A DNA stretch of 64,000 nt, taken from Hirudinaria manillensis. Lineage: Eukaryota; Annelida; Clitellata; Hirudinida; Hirudinidae. The notes under the pieces are model-generated. The model was not told where the DNA came from. It ran no database searches and saw nothing but the letters and a program-made list of their open reading frames with translations. Position numbers and translations under genes: made by a program. This document shows positions 34,417 to 48,478 of the stretch, in pieces. Positions within the stretch are counted from its first letter, which is position 1. The number at the start of each line of letters is the position of its first letter. The stretch spans positions 42,001 to 106,000 of the forward strand of contig JAVTLF010000018.1 in the NCBI GenBank assembly GCA_034509925.1. The letters run 5' to 3'.

Positions 34417-34962
34417 AGCAGTGCCGCAAAGGAGGAGACCAGATCTGGTCCAACCTCCTACTGTTGCGGCTTCTGCCAAGGCGATAAAAACGCAATCAAT
34501 TTTCTGGATGTAACGGTATTCCGCGAACCAGATAACTCCATTGGTACAAAGGTGTTTTTTAAGGAGACTAACAATAGACTTCTTTTAAACCCGGACTCAT
34601 GCCACCCAAAACATACTTTTGGTGGTATTGTTAAATCACAATTCATTCGATATAAAAGATTATCTTCTAAGAATGAATACTTCCTTAAAACCTCTAATGA
34701 GCTTATCCACAAACAAATTTCGCTGGGTTACAATCGCCAAACTATGAGAAAAATTCTCAGAGAAGTAGCGAATGCTTCGGATGATCGTCCAAGTAAAAAT
34801 AAAGATAAGAAAATCTTACCTTTTGTAATTCCTTTTGGTGAAACCTCGAGGAAGGCAGTAAACAGCGTTAGAAGAGTTCTCTCTGAAGATGATTTCTTCA
34901 GAAACTTCACGATCGTCTCAGCCTTCGAAAAAGGAAGTAATCTCCTCTCGAAATTCTTCTGA
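34417..34962 (+). pseudogene. Module A, RT remnant (U7)
   Basis: 181-codon frame intact to TGA. Confidence 0.6.
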
Positions 34963-36116
34963 ACGAATGGACTCTTGATGATATTCTGGACATCCATCTC
35001 GATGATGCTAAACCTCTTGTAGCCTGTACCGAATGAAAATCATAATTGATTTTTAAGAAAAGGAATTATTTGTACACATGGTGAGCAGAATAATTATAAA
35101 AATTATCTTTTGTACGCTAATATCAACTAAATAACACTTCTGAGATTTCCAATAAGAGATTTCTTATTGAAAAAATGCTGAATCATGCTAAACCAATAAA
35201 AGTGGTTGTATCAATTCACATCTCATTCGATATAAAGATTATCTTAAAAAGATTTTCTTTGTCGACTGAATACTCCCCTTATATACTCCACTAAGTTACA
35301 ATCACTATGCCTGTGACGATCGTCAAGACATTTTTTTCGAATATAAGAAATTCTTACCATTCATAACTCTCTTCGATAAACCAGGAGGATAATTGATGAT
35401 TTGTCTCCTATGACGGAATTCGTCGGGAACCTCAACGTCATATTATCGTTAGATATACAAAGAACGATAATTGGAACGGATCATTCGAGACCGCGTAACT
35501 TTGAGGAATCTACAAGGATAAAACAAAAGAATTTATTTTTAAAAATTAATTTTTTAAGAATAAATTTTTGTATAATAAATTTTTGAAAAATAATTTTCAA
35601 TAAATTTGGAGTATATTATGACAATAATTATCTTTTCTGAGATTTCCAATAAGAGATTTCTTATTGAAAAAATGCTGAATCATGCTAACCAATAAAAGTG
35701 GTTGTATCAATTCACATCTCATTCGATATAAAGATTATCTTAAAAAGATTTTCTTGGTCGACTGAATACTCCCCTTATATACTCCACTAAGTTACAATCA
35801 CTATGCCTGTGACGATCGTCAAGACATTTTTTTTCGAATATAAGAAATTCTTACCATTCATAACTCTCTTCGATTAACCAGGAGGATAATTGATGATTTG
35901 TCTCCTATGACGGAATTCGTCGGGAACCTCAACGTCATATTATCGTTAGATATACCAAGAACGATAATTGGAACGGATCATTCGAGGCCGCGTAACTTTG
36001 AGGAATCTATTAGAATAAAACAAAAGAATTTATTTTTAAAATTTAATTTTTTAAGAATAAATTTCTGTATTTTTGAAAAATTAATTTTCAAAAAATTTGG
36101 AGTATATTATGACAAT

Positions 36117-36696
36117 AATTATCTTTTGGATGTAACGGGTTTCCGTGAACTTGATAATTCTTGATACGAATACATTTCTTAATAAAGAAGGAGATTAATT
36201 AGAGATTTCTTTCCTTATAAAAAATGCTGAATCATGCCACCCAAAATTATATGTTTGGGTATCCAGCTATCTCAGAAATCAATAGTTTCATTAGATCACC
36301 TTCTAAGAATGAATATTACTTAGAAAATTCTATTGAACTTATCGACAAAGATATTTCGCCACTGTACAATCACCTAACTTTGAGAAGTATTCTCATAGAA
36401 ATTACAAATGCTTCTGACGATCGTCTAAGTAGTATTTTAAAGTCTTACCCGTTATAGTTCCTTTGGGTAAAAACCACTGGGAACGACAGGAGACAACAAC
36501 AGAAGATAGCATCAGGAATGTTCACCCCAGGGATGAACTCTTCAGGAACCTCACCGTCATCTTGGCGTTCGAAAAAGGAAGTTACTTCTGTCCGAAGGAA
36601 CGTAGCCATCTTACCGCCTAGTTCTAGGCCAAGGATGCATTACACAATGACTGGCCTGAACTCGATGTAATGAGTCACGCCTGCATAACTAATTAA
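36117..36696 (+). pseudogene. Module D, RT remnant (U7)
   Basis: First open stretch 36224-36457, then frameshifted. Confidence 0.5.
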
Positions 36697-36804
36697 CTAG
36701 TTCCTAGGACACCACCTCCCCTCTAGAGGAGAGAGAAGCTAGCCAGCATGAACACTTCAAAGGACAGGGGAAGCAGTGCTCCCACCGCCGCTCAGGAGTC
36801 TCCT

Positions 36805-36871
36805 ATTGGTCAACACTGGACCTTCCTCGGCTATATAAGGACAATATTTTCCGCTTTTCGATCTTTACGTT
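36805..36871 (+). promoter_or_regulatory. Promoter, U7
   Basis: ATTGG 36805-36809, TATATAAG 36832-36839, GTGAGT donor-like 36918. Confidence 0.6.
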
Positions 36872-38284
36872 TTTCGCTTATTCGCTCACCTTAGAGGGCA
36901 GAACTGCCGAGGGCCTAGTGAGTTTAATCGTATTAACGGTATTTTGCCTTGTATTTTGTCTGTTGAAGTATTCGTATTTTTGTCGCTTGATAATCCTAAG
37001 ATATTTCTTAGTGGTTATCAGTGTTTTGTTCAAAACACACGTGCTTGCTTCTATTTTGCTTCGATACCATTTTATGCGTTGCAATTTAATGGTATTTCTT
37101 AGCGTAATTTTTTAATTGCTTTTTTCACTTTTGTTCTTAAATTCTTTTTTATCGTGAAATACGCTTTAGAATTTTGTAGAACTTTTATATAATATATAAT
37201 ATATATTATATATTTCGGTATAGCTTTGATACTTGTAATGCGAAGCATTTCCTGGTATTTTTTAGCATTTTAATATACCTCGCTCGTCATTCTCAAAAAT
37301 CTTTAACGTTAAATACGTTTTTAGATTTTTTTGAAAAACGCACGTTATAAACTATTTTATTTTAATTTATTGTATTTTTGGTTTTTAAAAAATTTTTTTT
37401 GGGTTCCCAATAATTTTTTTTACCAAATAAATAACCTTTTTCTTTGGTTTCTTCAAGGGCTGAGATTTCATCTCTTGTTGTTACACTAATTTATCGTTCA
37501 TTGATGAATTCGTTGTAAAACTACTAAGTTAATTTAATTGCATCTTTGGTTTTAATTTTTGGGTTCCCAATAATTTTTTTACCAAATAAACAACTTATTT
37601 CTGTGGTTTTTCCAAGGGCTGAGATTTCATCTCTTGTTGTTACACTAATTTATCGTTCATTGATGAATTCGTGGTAAAACTACTAAGTTAATTTGTTGTT
37701 TTGGGCGATGATTTATCATCCCTTATTAATCTAATAGTTTTTTTAAAAAAAACGTGCTTCGACGGGTAATTATTTATTAAGTGAATTTGCAATCGGTTTC
37801 GTTATTTTCTCCTTAGGTTCTTTCTACGATAAACACGTTTTAAGAATTTTTTGAGAACATACGACTCTCGAATACTACTTTAATTCCAAGCTTGCTTAGC
37901 AATTCTTGGCGTTGTAGTTAAACATTCTGTCCATATCTGGCTCTTATTTTTATGGGTTCCCATTAACTTTAATGCCAGTTTATATCATCAATTGCCGATA
38001 TATTGTCTCTTGATGCATTGTTAATTTAGTTAGACTTATATTGTGTGTTTTTGACGACCACGATACATAATTTGCTAGATTGTCTACTAACAAAGAAAGT
38101 GGAAGTGCAGTTTTATTTATATTTTCTATTCTAACCCTAACCCTGCCTAATACCATCTTTGTTATTAGATTTATCTACAAAAAATGAATCGTGGCAATGA
38201 AAGAGGGAACTTGAAGGGTCAACCAATGACCAGAGATGTGGGTACAAGGAAGTATTTCCCTTACAAGGGACGTACCAATGGTAA

Positions 38285-38831
38285 AGCAGTGCCGCAAAGG
38301 AGGAGACCAGATCTGGTCCAACCTCCTACTGTTGCGGCTTCTGCCAAGGCGATAAAAACGCAATCAATTTTCTGGATGTAACGGTATTCCGCGAACCAGA
38401 TAACTCCATTGGTACAAAGGTGTTTTTTAAGGAGACTAACAATAGACTTCTTTTAAAACCCGGACTCATGCCACCCAAAACATACTTTTGGTGGTATTGT
38501 TAAATCACAATTCATTCGATATAAAAGATTATCTTCTAAGAATGAATACTTCCTTAAAACCTCTAATGAGCTTATCCACAAACAAATTTCGCTGGGTTAC
38601 AATCGCCAAACTATGAGAAAAATTCTCAGAGAAGTAGCGAATGCTTCGGATGATCGTCCAAGTAAAAATAAAGATAAGAAAATCTTACCTTTTGTAATTC
38701 CTTTTGGTGAAACCTCGAGGAAGGCAGTAAACAGCGTTAGAAGAGTTCTCTCTGAAGATGATTTCTTCAGAAACTTCACGATCGTCTCAGCCTTCGAAAA
38801 AGGAAGTAATCTCCTCTCGAAATTCTTCTGA
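38285..38831 (+). pseudogene. Module A, RT remnant (U8, frameshifted)
   Basis: The A insertion at 38455-38458 breaks the frame before HPKHTF. An open stretch resumes at 38613 and ends at TGA. Confidence 0.6.
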
Positions 38832-39985
38832 ACGAATGGACTCTTGATGATATTCTGGACATCCATCTCGATGATGCTAAACCTCTTGTAGCCTGTACCG
38901 AATGAAAATCATAATTGATTTTTAAGAAAAGGAATTATTTGTACACATGGTGAGCAGAATAATTATAAAAATTATCTTTTGTACGCTAATATCAACTAAA
39001 TAACACTTCTGAGATTTCCAATAAGAGATTTCTTATTGAAAAAATGCTGAATCATGCTAAACCAATAAAAGTGGTTGTATCAATTCACATCTCATTCGAT
39101 ATAAAGATTATCTTAAAAAGATTTTCTTTGTCGACTGAATACTCCCCTTATATACTCCACTAAGTTACAATCACTATGCCTGTGACGATCGTCAAGACAT
39201 TTTTTTCGAATATAAGAAATTCTTACCATTCATAACTCTCTTCGATAAACCAGGAGGATAATTGATGATTTGTCTCCTATGACGGAATTCGTCGGGAACC
39301 TCAACGTCATATTATCGTTAGATATACAAAGAACGATAATTGGAACGGATCATTCGAGACCGCGTAACTTTGAGGAATCTACAAGGATAAAACAAAAGAA
39401 TTTATTTTTAAAAATTAATTTTTTAAGAATAAATTTTTGTATAATAAATTTTTGAAAAATAATTTTCAATAAATTTGGAGTATATTATGACAATAATTAT
39501 CTTTTCTGAGATTTCCAATAAGAGATTTCTTATTGAAAAAATGCTGAATCATGCTAACCAATAAAAGTGGTTGTATCAATTCACATCTCATTCGATATAA
39601 AGATTATCTTAAAAAGATTTTCTTGGTCGACTGAATACTCCCCTTATATACTCCACTAAGTTACAATCACTATGCCTGTGACGATCGTCAAGACATTTTT
39701 TTTCGAATATAAGAAATTCTTACCATTCATAACTCTCTTCGATTAACCAGGAGGATAATTGATGATTTGTCTCCTATGACGGAATTCGTCGGGAACCTCA
39801 ACGTCATATTATCGTTAGATATACCAAGAACGATAATTGGAACGGATCATTCGAGGCCGCGTAACTTTGAGGAATCTATTAGAATAAAACAAAAGAATTT
39901 ATTTTTAAAATTTAATTTTTTAAGAATAAATTTCTGTATTTTTGAAAAATTAATTTTCAAAAAATTTGGAGTATATTATGACAAT

Positions 39986-40565
39986 AATTATCTTTTGGAT
40001 GTAACGGGTTTCCGTGAACTTGATAATTCTTGATACGAATACATTTCTTAATAAAGAAGGAGATTAATTAGAGATTTCTTTCCTTATAAAAAATGCTGAA
40101 TCATGCCACCCAAAATTATATGTTTGGGTATCCAGCTATCTCAGAAATCAATAGTTTCATTAGATCACCTTCTAAGAATGAATATTACTTAGAAAATTCT
40201 ATTGAACTTATCGACAAAGATATTTCGCCACTGTACAATCACCTAACTTTGAGAAGTATTCTCATAGAAATTACAAATGCTTCTGACGATCGTCTAAGTA
40301 GTATTTTAAAGTCTTACCCGTTATAGTTCCTTTGGGTAAAAACCACTGGGAACGACAGGAGACAACAACAGAAGATAGCATCAGGAATGTTCACCCCAGG
40401 GATGAACTCTTCAGGAACCTCACCGTCATCTTGGCGTTCGAAAAAGGAAGTTACTTCTGTCCGAAGGAACGTAGCCATCTTACCGCCTAGTTCTAGGCCA
40501 AGGATGCATTACACAATGACTGGCCTGAACTCGATGTAATGAGTCACGCCTGCATAACTAATTAA
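39986..40565 (+). pseudogene. Module D, RT remnant (U8)
   Basis: First open stretch 40093-40326, then frameshifted. Confidence 0.5.
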
Positions 40566-40673
40566 CTAGTTCCTAGGACACCACCTCCCCTCTAGAGGAG
40601 AGAGAAGCTAGCCAGCATGAACACTTCAAAGGACAGGGGAAGCAGTGCTCCCACCGCCGCTCAGGAGTCTCCT

Positions 40674-40740
40674 ATTGGTCAACACTGGACCTTCCTCGGC
40701 TATATAAGGACAATATTTTCCGCTTTTCGATCTTTACGTT
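40674..40740 (+). promoter_or_regulatory. Promoter, U8
   Basis: ATTGG 40674-40678, TATATAAG 40701-40708, GTGAGT donor-like 40787. Confidence 0.6.
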
Positions 40741-42154
40741 TTTCGCTTATTCGCTCACCTTAGAGGGCAGAACTGCCGAGGGCCTAGTGAGTTTAATCGT
40801 ATTAACGGTATTTTGCCTTGTATTTTGTCTGTTGAAGTATTCGTATTTTTGTCGCTTGATAATCCTAAGATATTTCTTAGTGGTTATCAGTGTTTTGTTC
40901 AAAACACACGTGCTTGCTTCTATTTTGCTTCGATACCATTTTATGCGTTGCAATTTAATGGTATTTCTTAGCGTAATTTTTTAATTGCTTTTTTCACTTT
41001 TGTTCTTAAATTCTTTTTTATCGTGAAATACGCTTTAGAATTTTGTAGAACTTTTATATAATATATAATATATATTATATATTTCGGTATAGCTTTGATA
41101 CTTGTAATGCGAAGCATTTCCTGGTATTTTTTAGCATTTTAATATACCTCGCTCGTCATTCTCAAAAATCTTTAACGTTAAATACGTTTTTAGATTTTTT
41201 TTGAAAAACGCACGTTATAAACTATTTTATTTTAATTTATTGTATTTTTGGTTTTTAAAAAATTTTTTTTGGGTTCCCAATAATTTTTTTTACCAAATAA
41301 ATAACCTTTTTCTTTGGTTTCTTCAAGGGCTGAGATTTCATCTCTTGTTGTTACACTAATTTATCGTTCATTGATGAATTCGTTGTAAAACTACTAAGTT
41401 AATTTAATTGCATCTTTGGTTTTAATTTTTGGGTTCCCAATAATTTTTTTACCAAATAAACAACTTATTTCTGTGGTTTTTCCAAGGGCTGAGATTTCAT
41501 CTCTTGTTGTTACACTAATTTATCGTTCATTGATGAATTCGTGGTAAAACTACTAAGTTAATTTGTTGTTTTGGGCGATGATTTATCATCCCTTATTAAT
41601 CTAATAGTTTTTTTAAAAAAAACGTGCTTCGACGGGTAATTATTTATTAAGTGAATTTGCAATCGGTTTCGTTATTTTCTCCTTAGGTTCTTTCTACGAT
41701 AAACACGTTTTAAGAATTTTTTGAGAACATACGACTCTCGAATACTACTTTAATTCCAAGCTTGCTTAGCAATTCTTGGCGTTGTAGTTAAACATTCTGT
41801 CCATATCTGGCTCTTATTTTTATGGGTTCCCATTAACTTTAATGCCAGTTTATATCATCAATTGCCGATATATTGTCTCTTGATGCATTGTTAATTTAGT
41901 TAGACTTATATTGTGTGTTTTTGACGACCACGATACATAATTTGCTAGATTGTCTACTAACAAAGAAAGTGGAAGTGCAGTTTTATTTATATTTTCTATT
42001 CTAACCCTAACCCTGCCTAATACCATCTTTGTTATTAGATTTATCTACAAAAAATGAATCGTGGCAATGAAAGAGGGAACTTGAAGGGTCAACCAATGAC
42101 CAGAGATGTGGGTACAAGGAAGTATTTCCCTTACAAGGGACGTACCAATGGTAA

Positions 42155-42700
42155 AGCAGTGCCGCAAAGGAGGAGACCAGATCTGGTCCAACCTCCTACT
42201 GTTGCGGCTTCTGCCAAGGCGATAAAAACGCAATCAATTTTCTGGATGTAACGGTATTCCGCGAACCAGATAACTCCATTGGTACAAAGGTGTTTTTTAA
42301 GGAGACTAACAATAGACTTCTTTTAAACCCGGACTCATGCCACCCAAAACATACTTTTGGTGGTATTGTTAAATCACAATTCATTCGATATAAAAGATTA
42401 TCTTCTAAGAATGAATACTTCCTTAAAACCTCTAATGAGCTTATCCACAAACAAATTTCGCTGGGTTACAATCGCCAAACTATGAGAAAAATTCTCAGAG
42501 AAGTAGCGAATGCTTCGGATGATCGTCCAAGTAAAAATAAAGATAAGAAAATCTTACCTTTTGTAATTCCTTTTGGTGAAACCTCGAGGAAGGCAGTAAA
42601 CAGCGTTAGAAGAGTTCTCTCTGAAGATGATTTCTTCAGAAACTTCACGATCGTCTCAGCCTTCGAAAAAGGAAGTAATCTCCTCTCGAAATTCTTCTGA
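42155..42700 (+). pseudogene. Module A, RT remnant (U9)
   Basis: 181-codon frame intact to TGA. Confidence 0.6.
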
Positions 42701-43853
42701 ACGAATGGACTCTTGATGATATTCTGGACATCCATCTCGATGATGCTAAACCTCTTGTAGCCTGTACCGAATGAAAATCATAATTGATTTTTAAGAAAAG
42801 GAATTATTTGTACACATGGTGAGCAGAATAATTATAAAAATTATCTTTTGTACGCTAATATCAACTAAATAACACTTCTGAGATTTCCAATAAGAGATTT
42901 CTTATTGAAAAAATGCTGAATCATGCTAAACCAATAAAAGTGGTTGTATCAATTCACATCTCATTCGATATAAAGATTATCTTAAAAAGATTTTCTTTGT
43001 CGACTGAATACTCCCCTTATATACTCCACTAAGTTACAATCACTATGCCTGTGACGATCGTCAAGACATTTTTTTCGAATATAAGAAATTCTTACCATTC
43101 ATAACTCTCTTCGATAAACCAGGAGGATAATTGATGATTTGTCTCCTATGACGGAATTCGTCGGGAACCTCAACGTCATATTATCGTTAGATATACAAAG
43201 AACGATAATTGGAACGGATCATTCGAGACCGCGTAACTTTGAGGAATCTACAAGGATAAAACAAAAGAATTTATTTTTAAAAATTAATTTTTTAAGAATA
43301 AATTTTTGTATAATAAATTTTTGAAAAATAATTTTCAATAAATTTGGAGTATATTATGACAATAATTATCTTTTCTGAGATTTCCAATAAGAGATTTCTT
43401 ATTGAAAAAATGCTGAATCATGCTAACCAATAAAAGTGGTTGTATCAATTCACATCTCATTCGATATAAAGATTATCTTAAAAAGATTTTCTTGGTCGAC
43501 TGAATACTCCCCTTATATACTCCACTAAGTTACAATCACTATGCCTGTGACGATCGTCTAGACATTTTTTTCGAATATAAGAAATTCTTACCATTCATAA
43601 CTCTCTTCGATTAACCAGGAGGATAATTGATGATTTGTCTCCTATGACGGAATTCGTCGGGAACCTCAACGTCATATTATCGTTAGATATACCAAGAACG
43701 ATAATTGGAACGGATCATTCGAGGCCGCGTAACTTTGAGGAATCTATTAGAATAAAACAAAAGAATTTATTTTTAAAATTTAATTTTTTAAGAATAAATT
43801 TCTGTATTTTTGAAAAATTAATTTTCAAAAAATTTGGAGTATATTATGACAAT

Positions 43854-44433
43854 AATTATCTTTTGGATGTAACGGGTTTCCGTGAACTTGATAATTCTTG
43901 ATACGAATACATTTCTTAATAAAGAAGGAGATTAATTAGAGATTTCTTTCCTTATAAAAAATGCTGAATCATGCCACCCAAAATTATATGTTTGGGTATC
44001 CAGCTATCTCAGAAATCAATAGTTTCATTAGATCACCTTCTAAGAATGAATATTACTTAGAAAATTCTATTGAACTTATCGACAAAGATATTTCGCCACT
44101 GTACAATCACCTAACTTTGAGAAGTATTCTCATAGAAATTACAAATGCTTCTGACGATCGTCTAAGTAGTATTTTAAAGTCTTACCCGTTATAGTTCCTT
44201 TGGGTAAAAACCACTGGGAACGACAGGAGACAACAACAGAAGATAGCATCAGGAATGTTCACCCCAGGGATGAACTCTTCAGGAACCTCACCGTCATCTT
44301 GGCGTTCGAAAAAGGAAGTTACTTCTGTCCGAAGGAACGTAGCCATCTTACCGCCTAGTTCTAGGCCAAGGATGCATTACACAATGACTGGCCTGAACTC
44401 GATGTAATGAGTCACGCCTGCATAACTAATTAA
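43854..44433 (+). pseudogene. Module D, RT remnant (U9)
   Basis: First open stretch 43961-44194, then frameshifted. Confidence 0.5.
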
Positions 44434-44541
44434 CTAGTTCCTAGGACACCACCTCCCCTCTAGAGGAGAGAGAAGCTAGCCAGCATGAACACTTCAAAGG
44501 ACAGGGGAAGCAGTGCTCCCACCGCCGCTCAGGAGTCTCCT

Positions 44542-44608
44542 ATTGGTCAACACTGGACCTTCCTCGGCTATATAAGGACAATATTTTCCGCTTTTCGATC
44601 TTTACGTT
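44542..44608 (+). promoter_or_regulatory. Promoter, U9
   Basis: ATTGG 44542-44546, TATATAAG 44569-44576, GTGAGT donor-like 44655. Confidence 0.6.
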
Positions 44609-46024
44609 TTTCGCTTATTCGCTCACCTTAGAGGGCAGAACTGCCGAGGGCCTAGTGAGTTTAATCGTATTAACGGTATTTTGCCTTGTATTTTGTCTGT
44701 TGAAGTATTCGTATTTTTGTCGCTTGATAATCCTAAGATATTTCTTAGTGGTTATCAGTGTTTTGTTCAAAACACACGTGCTTGCTTCTATTTTGCTTCG
44801 ATACCATTTTATGCGTTGCAATTTAATGGTATTTCTTAGCGTAATTTTTTAATTGCTTTTTTCACTTTTGTTCTTAAATTCTTTTTTATCGTGAAATACG
44901 CTTTAGAATTTTGTAGAACTTTTATATAATATATAATATATATATTATATATTTCGGTATAGCTTTGATACTTGTAATGCGAAGCATTTCCTGGTATTTT
45001 TTAGCATTTTAATATACCTCGCTCGTCATTCTCAAAAATCTTTAACGTTAAATACGTTTTTAGATTTTTTTTGAAAAACGCACGTTATAAACTATTTTAT
45101 TTTAATTTATTGTATTTTTGGTTTTTAAAAAATTTTTTTTGGGTTCCCAATAATTTTTTTTACCAAATAAATAACCTTTTTCTTTGGTTTCTTCAAGGGC
45201 TGAGATTTCATCTCTTGTTGTTACACTAATTTATCGTTCATTGATGAATTCGTTGTAAAACTACTAAGTTAATTTAATTGCATCTTTGGTTTTAATTTTT
45301 GGGTTCCCAATAATTTTTTTACCAAATAAACAACTTATTTCTGTGGTTTTTCCAAGGGCTGAGATTTCATCTCTTGTTGTTACACTAATTTATCGTTCAT
45401 TGATGAATTCGTGGTAAAACTACTAAGTTAATTTGTTGTTTTGGGCGATGATTTATCATCCCTTATTAATCTAATAGTTTTTTTAAAAAAAACGTGCTTC
45501 GACGGGTAATTATTTATTAAGTGAATTTGCAATCGGTTTCGTTATTTTCTCCTTAGGTTCTTTCTACGATAAACACGTTTTAAGAATTTTTTGAGAACAT
45601 ACGACTCTCGAATACTACTTTAATTCCAAGCTTGCTTAGCAATTCTTGGCGTTGTAGTTAAACATTCTGTCCATATCTGGCTCTTATTTTTATGGGTTCC
45701 CATTAACTTTAATGCCAGTTTATATCATCAATTGCCGATATATTGTCTCTTGATGCATTGTTAATTTAGTTAGACTTATATTGTGTGTTTTTGACGACCA
45801 CGATACATAATTTGCTAGATTGTCTACTAACAAAGAAAGTGGAAGTGCAGTTTTATTTATATTTTCTATTCTAACCCTAACCCTGCCTAATACCATCTTT
45901 GTTATTAGATTTATCTACAAAAAATGAATCGTGGCAATGAAAGAGGGAACTTGAAGGGTCAACCAATGACCAGAGATGTGGGTACAAGGAAGTATTTCCC
46001 TTACAAGGGACGTACCAATGGTAA

Positions 46025-46570
46025 AGCAGTGCCGCAAAGGAGGAGACCAGATCTGGTCCAACCTCCTACTGTTGCGGCTTCTGCCAAGGCGATAAAAACG
46101 CAATCAATTTTCTGGATGTAACGGTATTCCGCGAACCAGATAACTCCATTGGTACAAAGGTGTTTTTTAAGGAGACTAACAATAGACTTCTTTTAAACCC
46201 GGACTCATGCCACCCAAAACATACTTTTGGTGGTATTGTTAAATCACAATTCATTCGATATAAAAGATTATCTTCTAAGAATGAATACTTCCTTAAAACC
46301 TCTAATGAGCTTATCCACAAACAAATTTCGCTGGGTTACAATCGCCAAACTATGAGAAAAATTCTCAGAGAAGTAGCGAATGCTTCGGATGATCGTCCAA
46401 GTAAAAATAAAGATAAGAAAATCTTACCTTTTGTAATTCCTTTTGGTGAAACCTCGAGGAAGGCAGTAAACAGCGTTAGAAGAGTTCTCTCTGAAGATGA
46501 TTTCTTCAGAAACTTCACGATCGTCTCAGCCTTCGAAAAAGGAAGTAATCTCCTCTCGAAATTCTTCTGA
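46025..46570 (+). pseudogene. Module A, RT remnant (U10)
   Basis: 181-codon frame intact to TGA. Confidence 0.6.
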
Positions 46571-47723
46571 ACGAATGGACTCTTGATGATATTCTGGACA
46601 TCCATCTCGATGATGCTAAACCTCTTGTAGCCTGTACCGAATGAAAATCATAATTGATTTTTAAGAAAAGGAATTATTTGTACACATGGTGAGCAGAATA
46701 ATTATAAAAATTATCTTTTGTACGCTAATATCAACTAAATAACACTTCTGAGATTTCCAATAAGAGATTTCTTATTGAAAAAATGCTGAATCATGCTAAA
46801 CCAATAAAAGTGGTTGTATCAATTCACATCTCATTCGATATAAAGATTATCTTAAAAAGATTTTCTTTGTCGACTGAATACTCCCCTTATATACTCCACT
46901 AAGTTACAATCACTATGCCTGTGACGATCGTCAAGACATTTTTTTCGAATATAAGAAATTCTTACCATTCATAACTCTCTTCGATAAACCAGGAGGATAA
47001 TTGATGATTTGTCTCCTATGACGGAATTCGTCGGGAACCTCAACGTCATATTATCGTTAGATATACAAAGAACGATAATTGGAACGGATCATTCGAGACC
47101 GCGTAACTTTGAGGAATCTACAAGGATAAAACAAAAGAATTTATTTTTAAAAATTAATTTTTTAAGAATAAATTTTTGTATAATAAATTTTTGAAAAATA
47201 ATTTTCAATAAATTTGGAGTATATTATGACAATAATTATCTTTTCTGAGATTTCCAATAAGAGATTTCTTATTGAAAAAATGCTGAATCATGCTAACCAA
47301 TAAAAGTGGTTGTATCAATTCACATCTCATTCGATATAAAGATTATCTTAAAAGATTTTCTTGGTCGACTGAATACTCCCCTTATATACTCCACTAAGTT
47401 ACAATCACTATGCCTGTGACGATCGTCAAGACATTTTTTTTCGAATATAAGAAATTCTTACCATTCATAACTCTCTTCGATTAACCAGGAGGATAATTGA
47501 TGATTTGTCTCCTATGACGGAATTCGTCGGGAACCTCAACGTCATATTATCGTTAGATATACCAAGAACGATAATTGGAACGGATCATTCGAGGCCGCGT
47601 AACTTTGAGGAATCTATTAGAATAAAACAAAAGAATTTATTTTTAAAATTTAATTTTTTAAGAATAAATTTCTGTATTTTTGAAAAATTAATTTTCAAAA
47701 AATTTGGAGTATATTATGACAAT

Positions 47724-48303
47724 AATTATCTTTTGGATGTAACGGGTTTCCGTGAACTTGATAATTCTTGATACGAATACATTTCTTAATAAAGAAGGAG
47801 ATTAATTAGAGATTTCTTTCCTTATAAAAAATGCTGAATCATGCCACCCAAAATTATATGTTTGGGTATCCAGCTATCTCAGAAATCAATAGTTTCATTA
47901 GATCACCTTCTAAGAATGAATATTACTTAGAAAATTCTATTGAACTTATCGACAAAGATATTTCGCCACTGTACAATCACCTAACTTTGAGAAGTATTCT
48001 CATAGAAATTACAAATGCTTCTGACGATCGTCTAAGTAGTATTTTAAAGTCTTACCCGTTATAGTTCCTTTGGGTAAAAACCACTGGGAACGACAGGAGA
48101 CAACAACAGAAGATAGCATCAGGAATGTTCACCCCAGGGATGAACTCTTCAGGAACCTCACCGTCATCTTGGCGTTCGAAAAAGGAAGTTACTTCTGTCC
48201 GAAGGAACGTAGCCATCTTACCGCCTAGTTCTAGGCCAAGGATGCATTACACAATGACTGGCCTGAACTCGATGTAATGAGTCACGCCTGCATAACTAAT
48301 TAA
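47724..48303 (+). pseudogene. Module D, RT remnant (U10)
   Basis: First open stretch 47831-48064, then frameshifted. Confidence 0.5.
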
Positions 48304-48411
48304 CTAGTTCCTAGGACACCACCTCCCCTCTAGAGGAGAGAGAAGCTAGCCAGCATGAACACTTCAAAGGACAGGGGAAGCAGTGCTCCCACCGCCGCTC
48401 AGGAGTCTCCT

Positions 48412-48478
48412 ATTGGTCAACACTGGACCTTCCTCGGCTATATAAGGACAATATTTTCCGCTTTTCGATCTTTACGTT
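48412..48478 (+). promoter_or_regulatory. Promoter, U10
   Basis: ATTGG 48412-48416, TATATAAG 48439-48446, GTGAGT donor-like 48525. Confidence 0.6.

Larger units (their letters stand above)
34263..38130 (+). repeat. U7: full array unit (3868 bases)
   Basis: Standard unit. From here to the right most units carry an eight-T run before ACCAAATAAATAACC, where units left of T2 have six or seven. Confidence 0.97.
38131..42000 (+). repeat. U8: full array unit (3870 bases)
   Basis: Carries the same one-A insertion in module A (38455-38458) as distant U1. Confidence 0.97.
42001..45870 (+). repeat. U9: full array unit (3870 bases)
   Basis: Private changes: A to T at 43559 in module C (CGATCGTCTAGAC), and one extra TA step in the AT inverted repeat near 44940. 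Confidence 0.97.
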
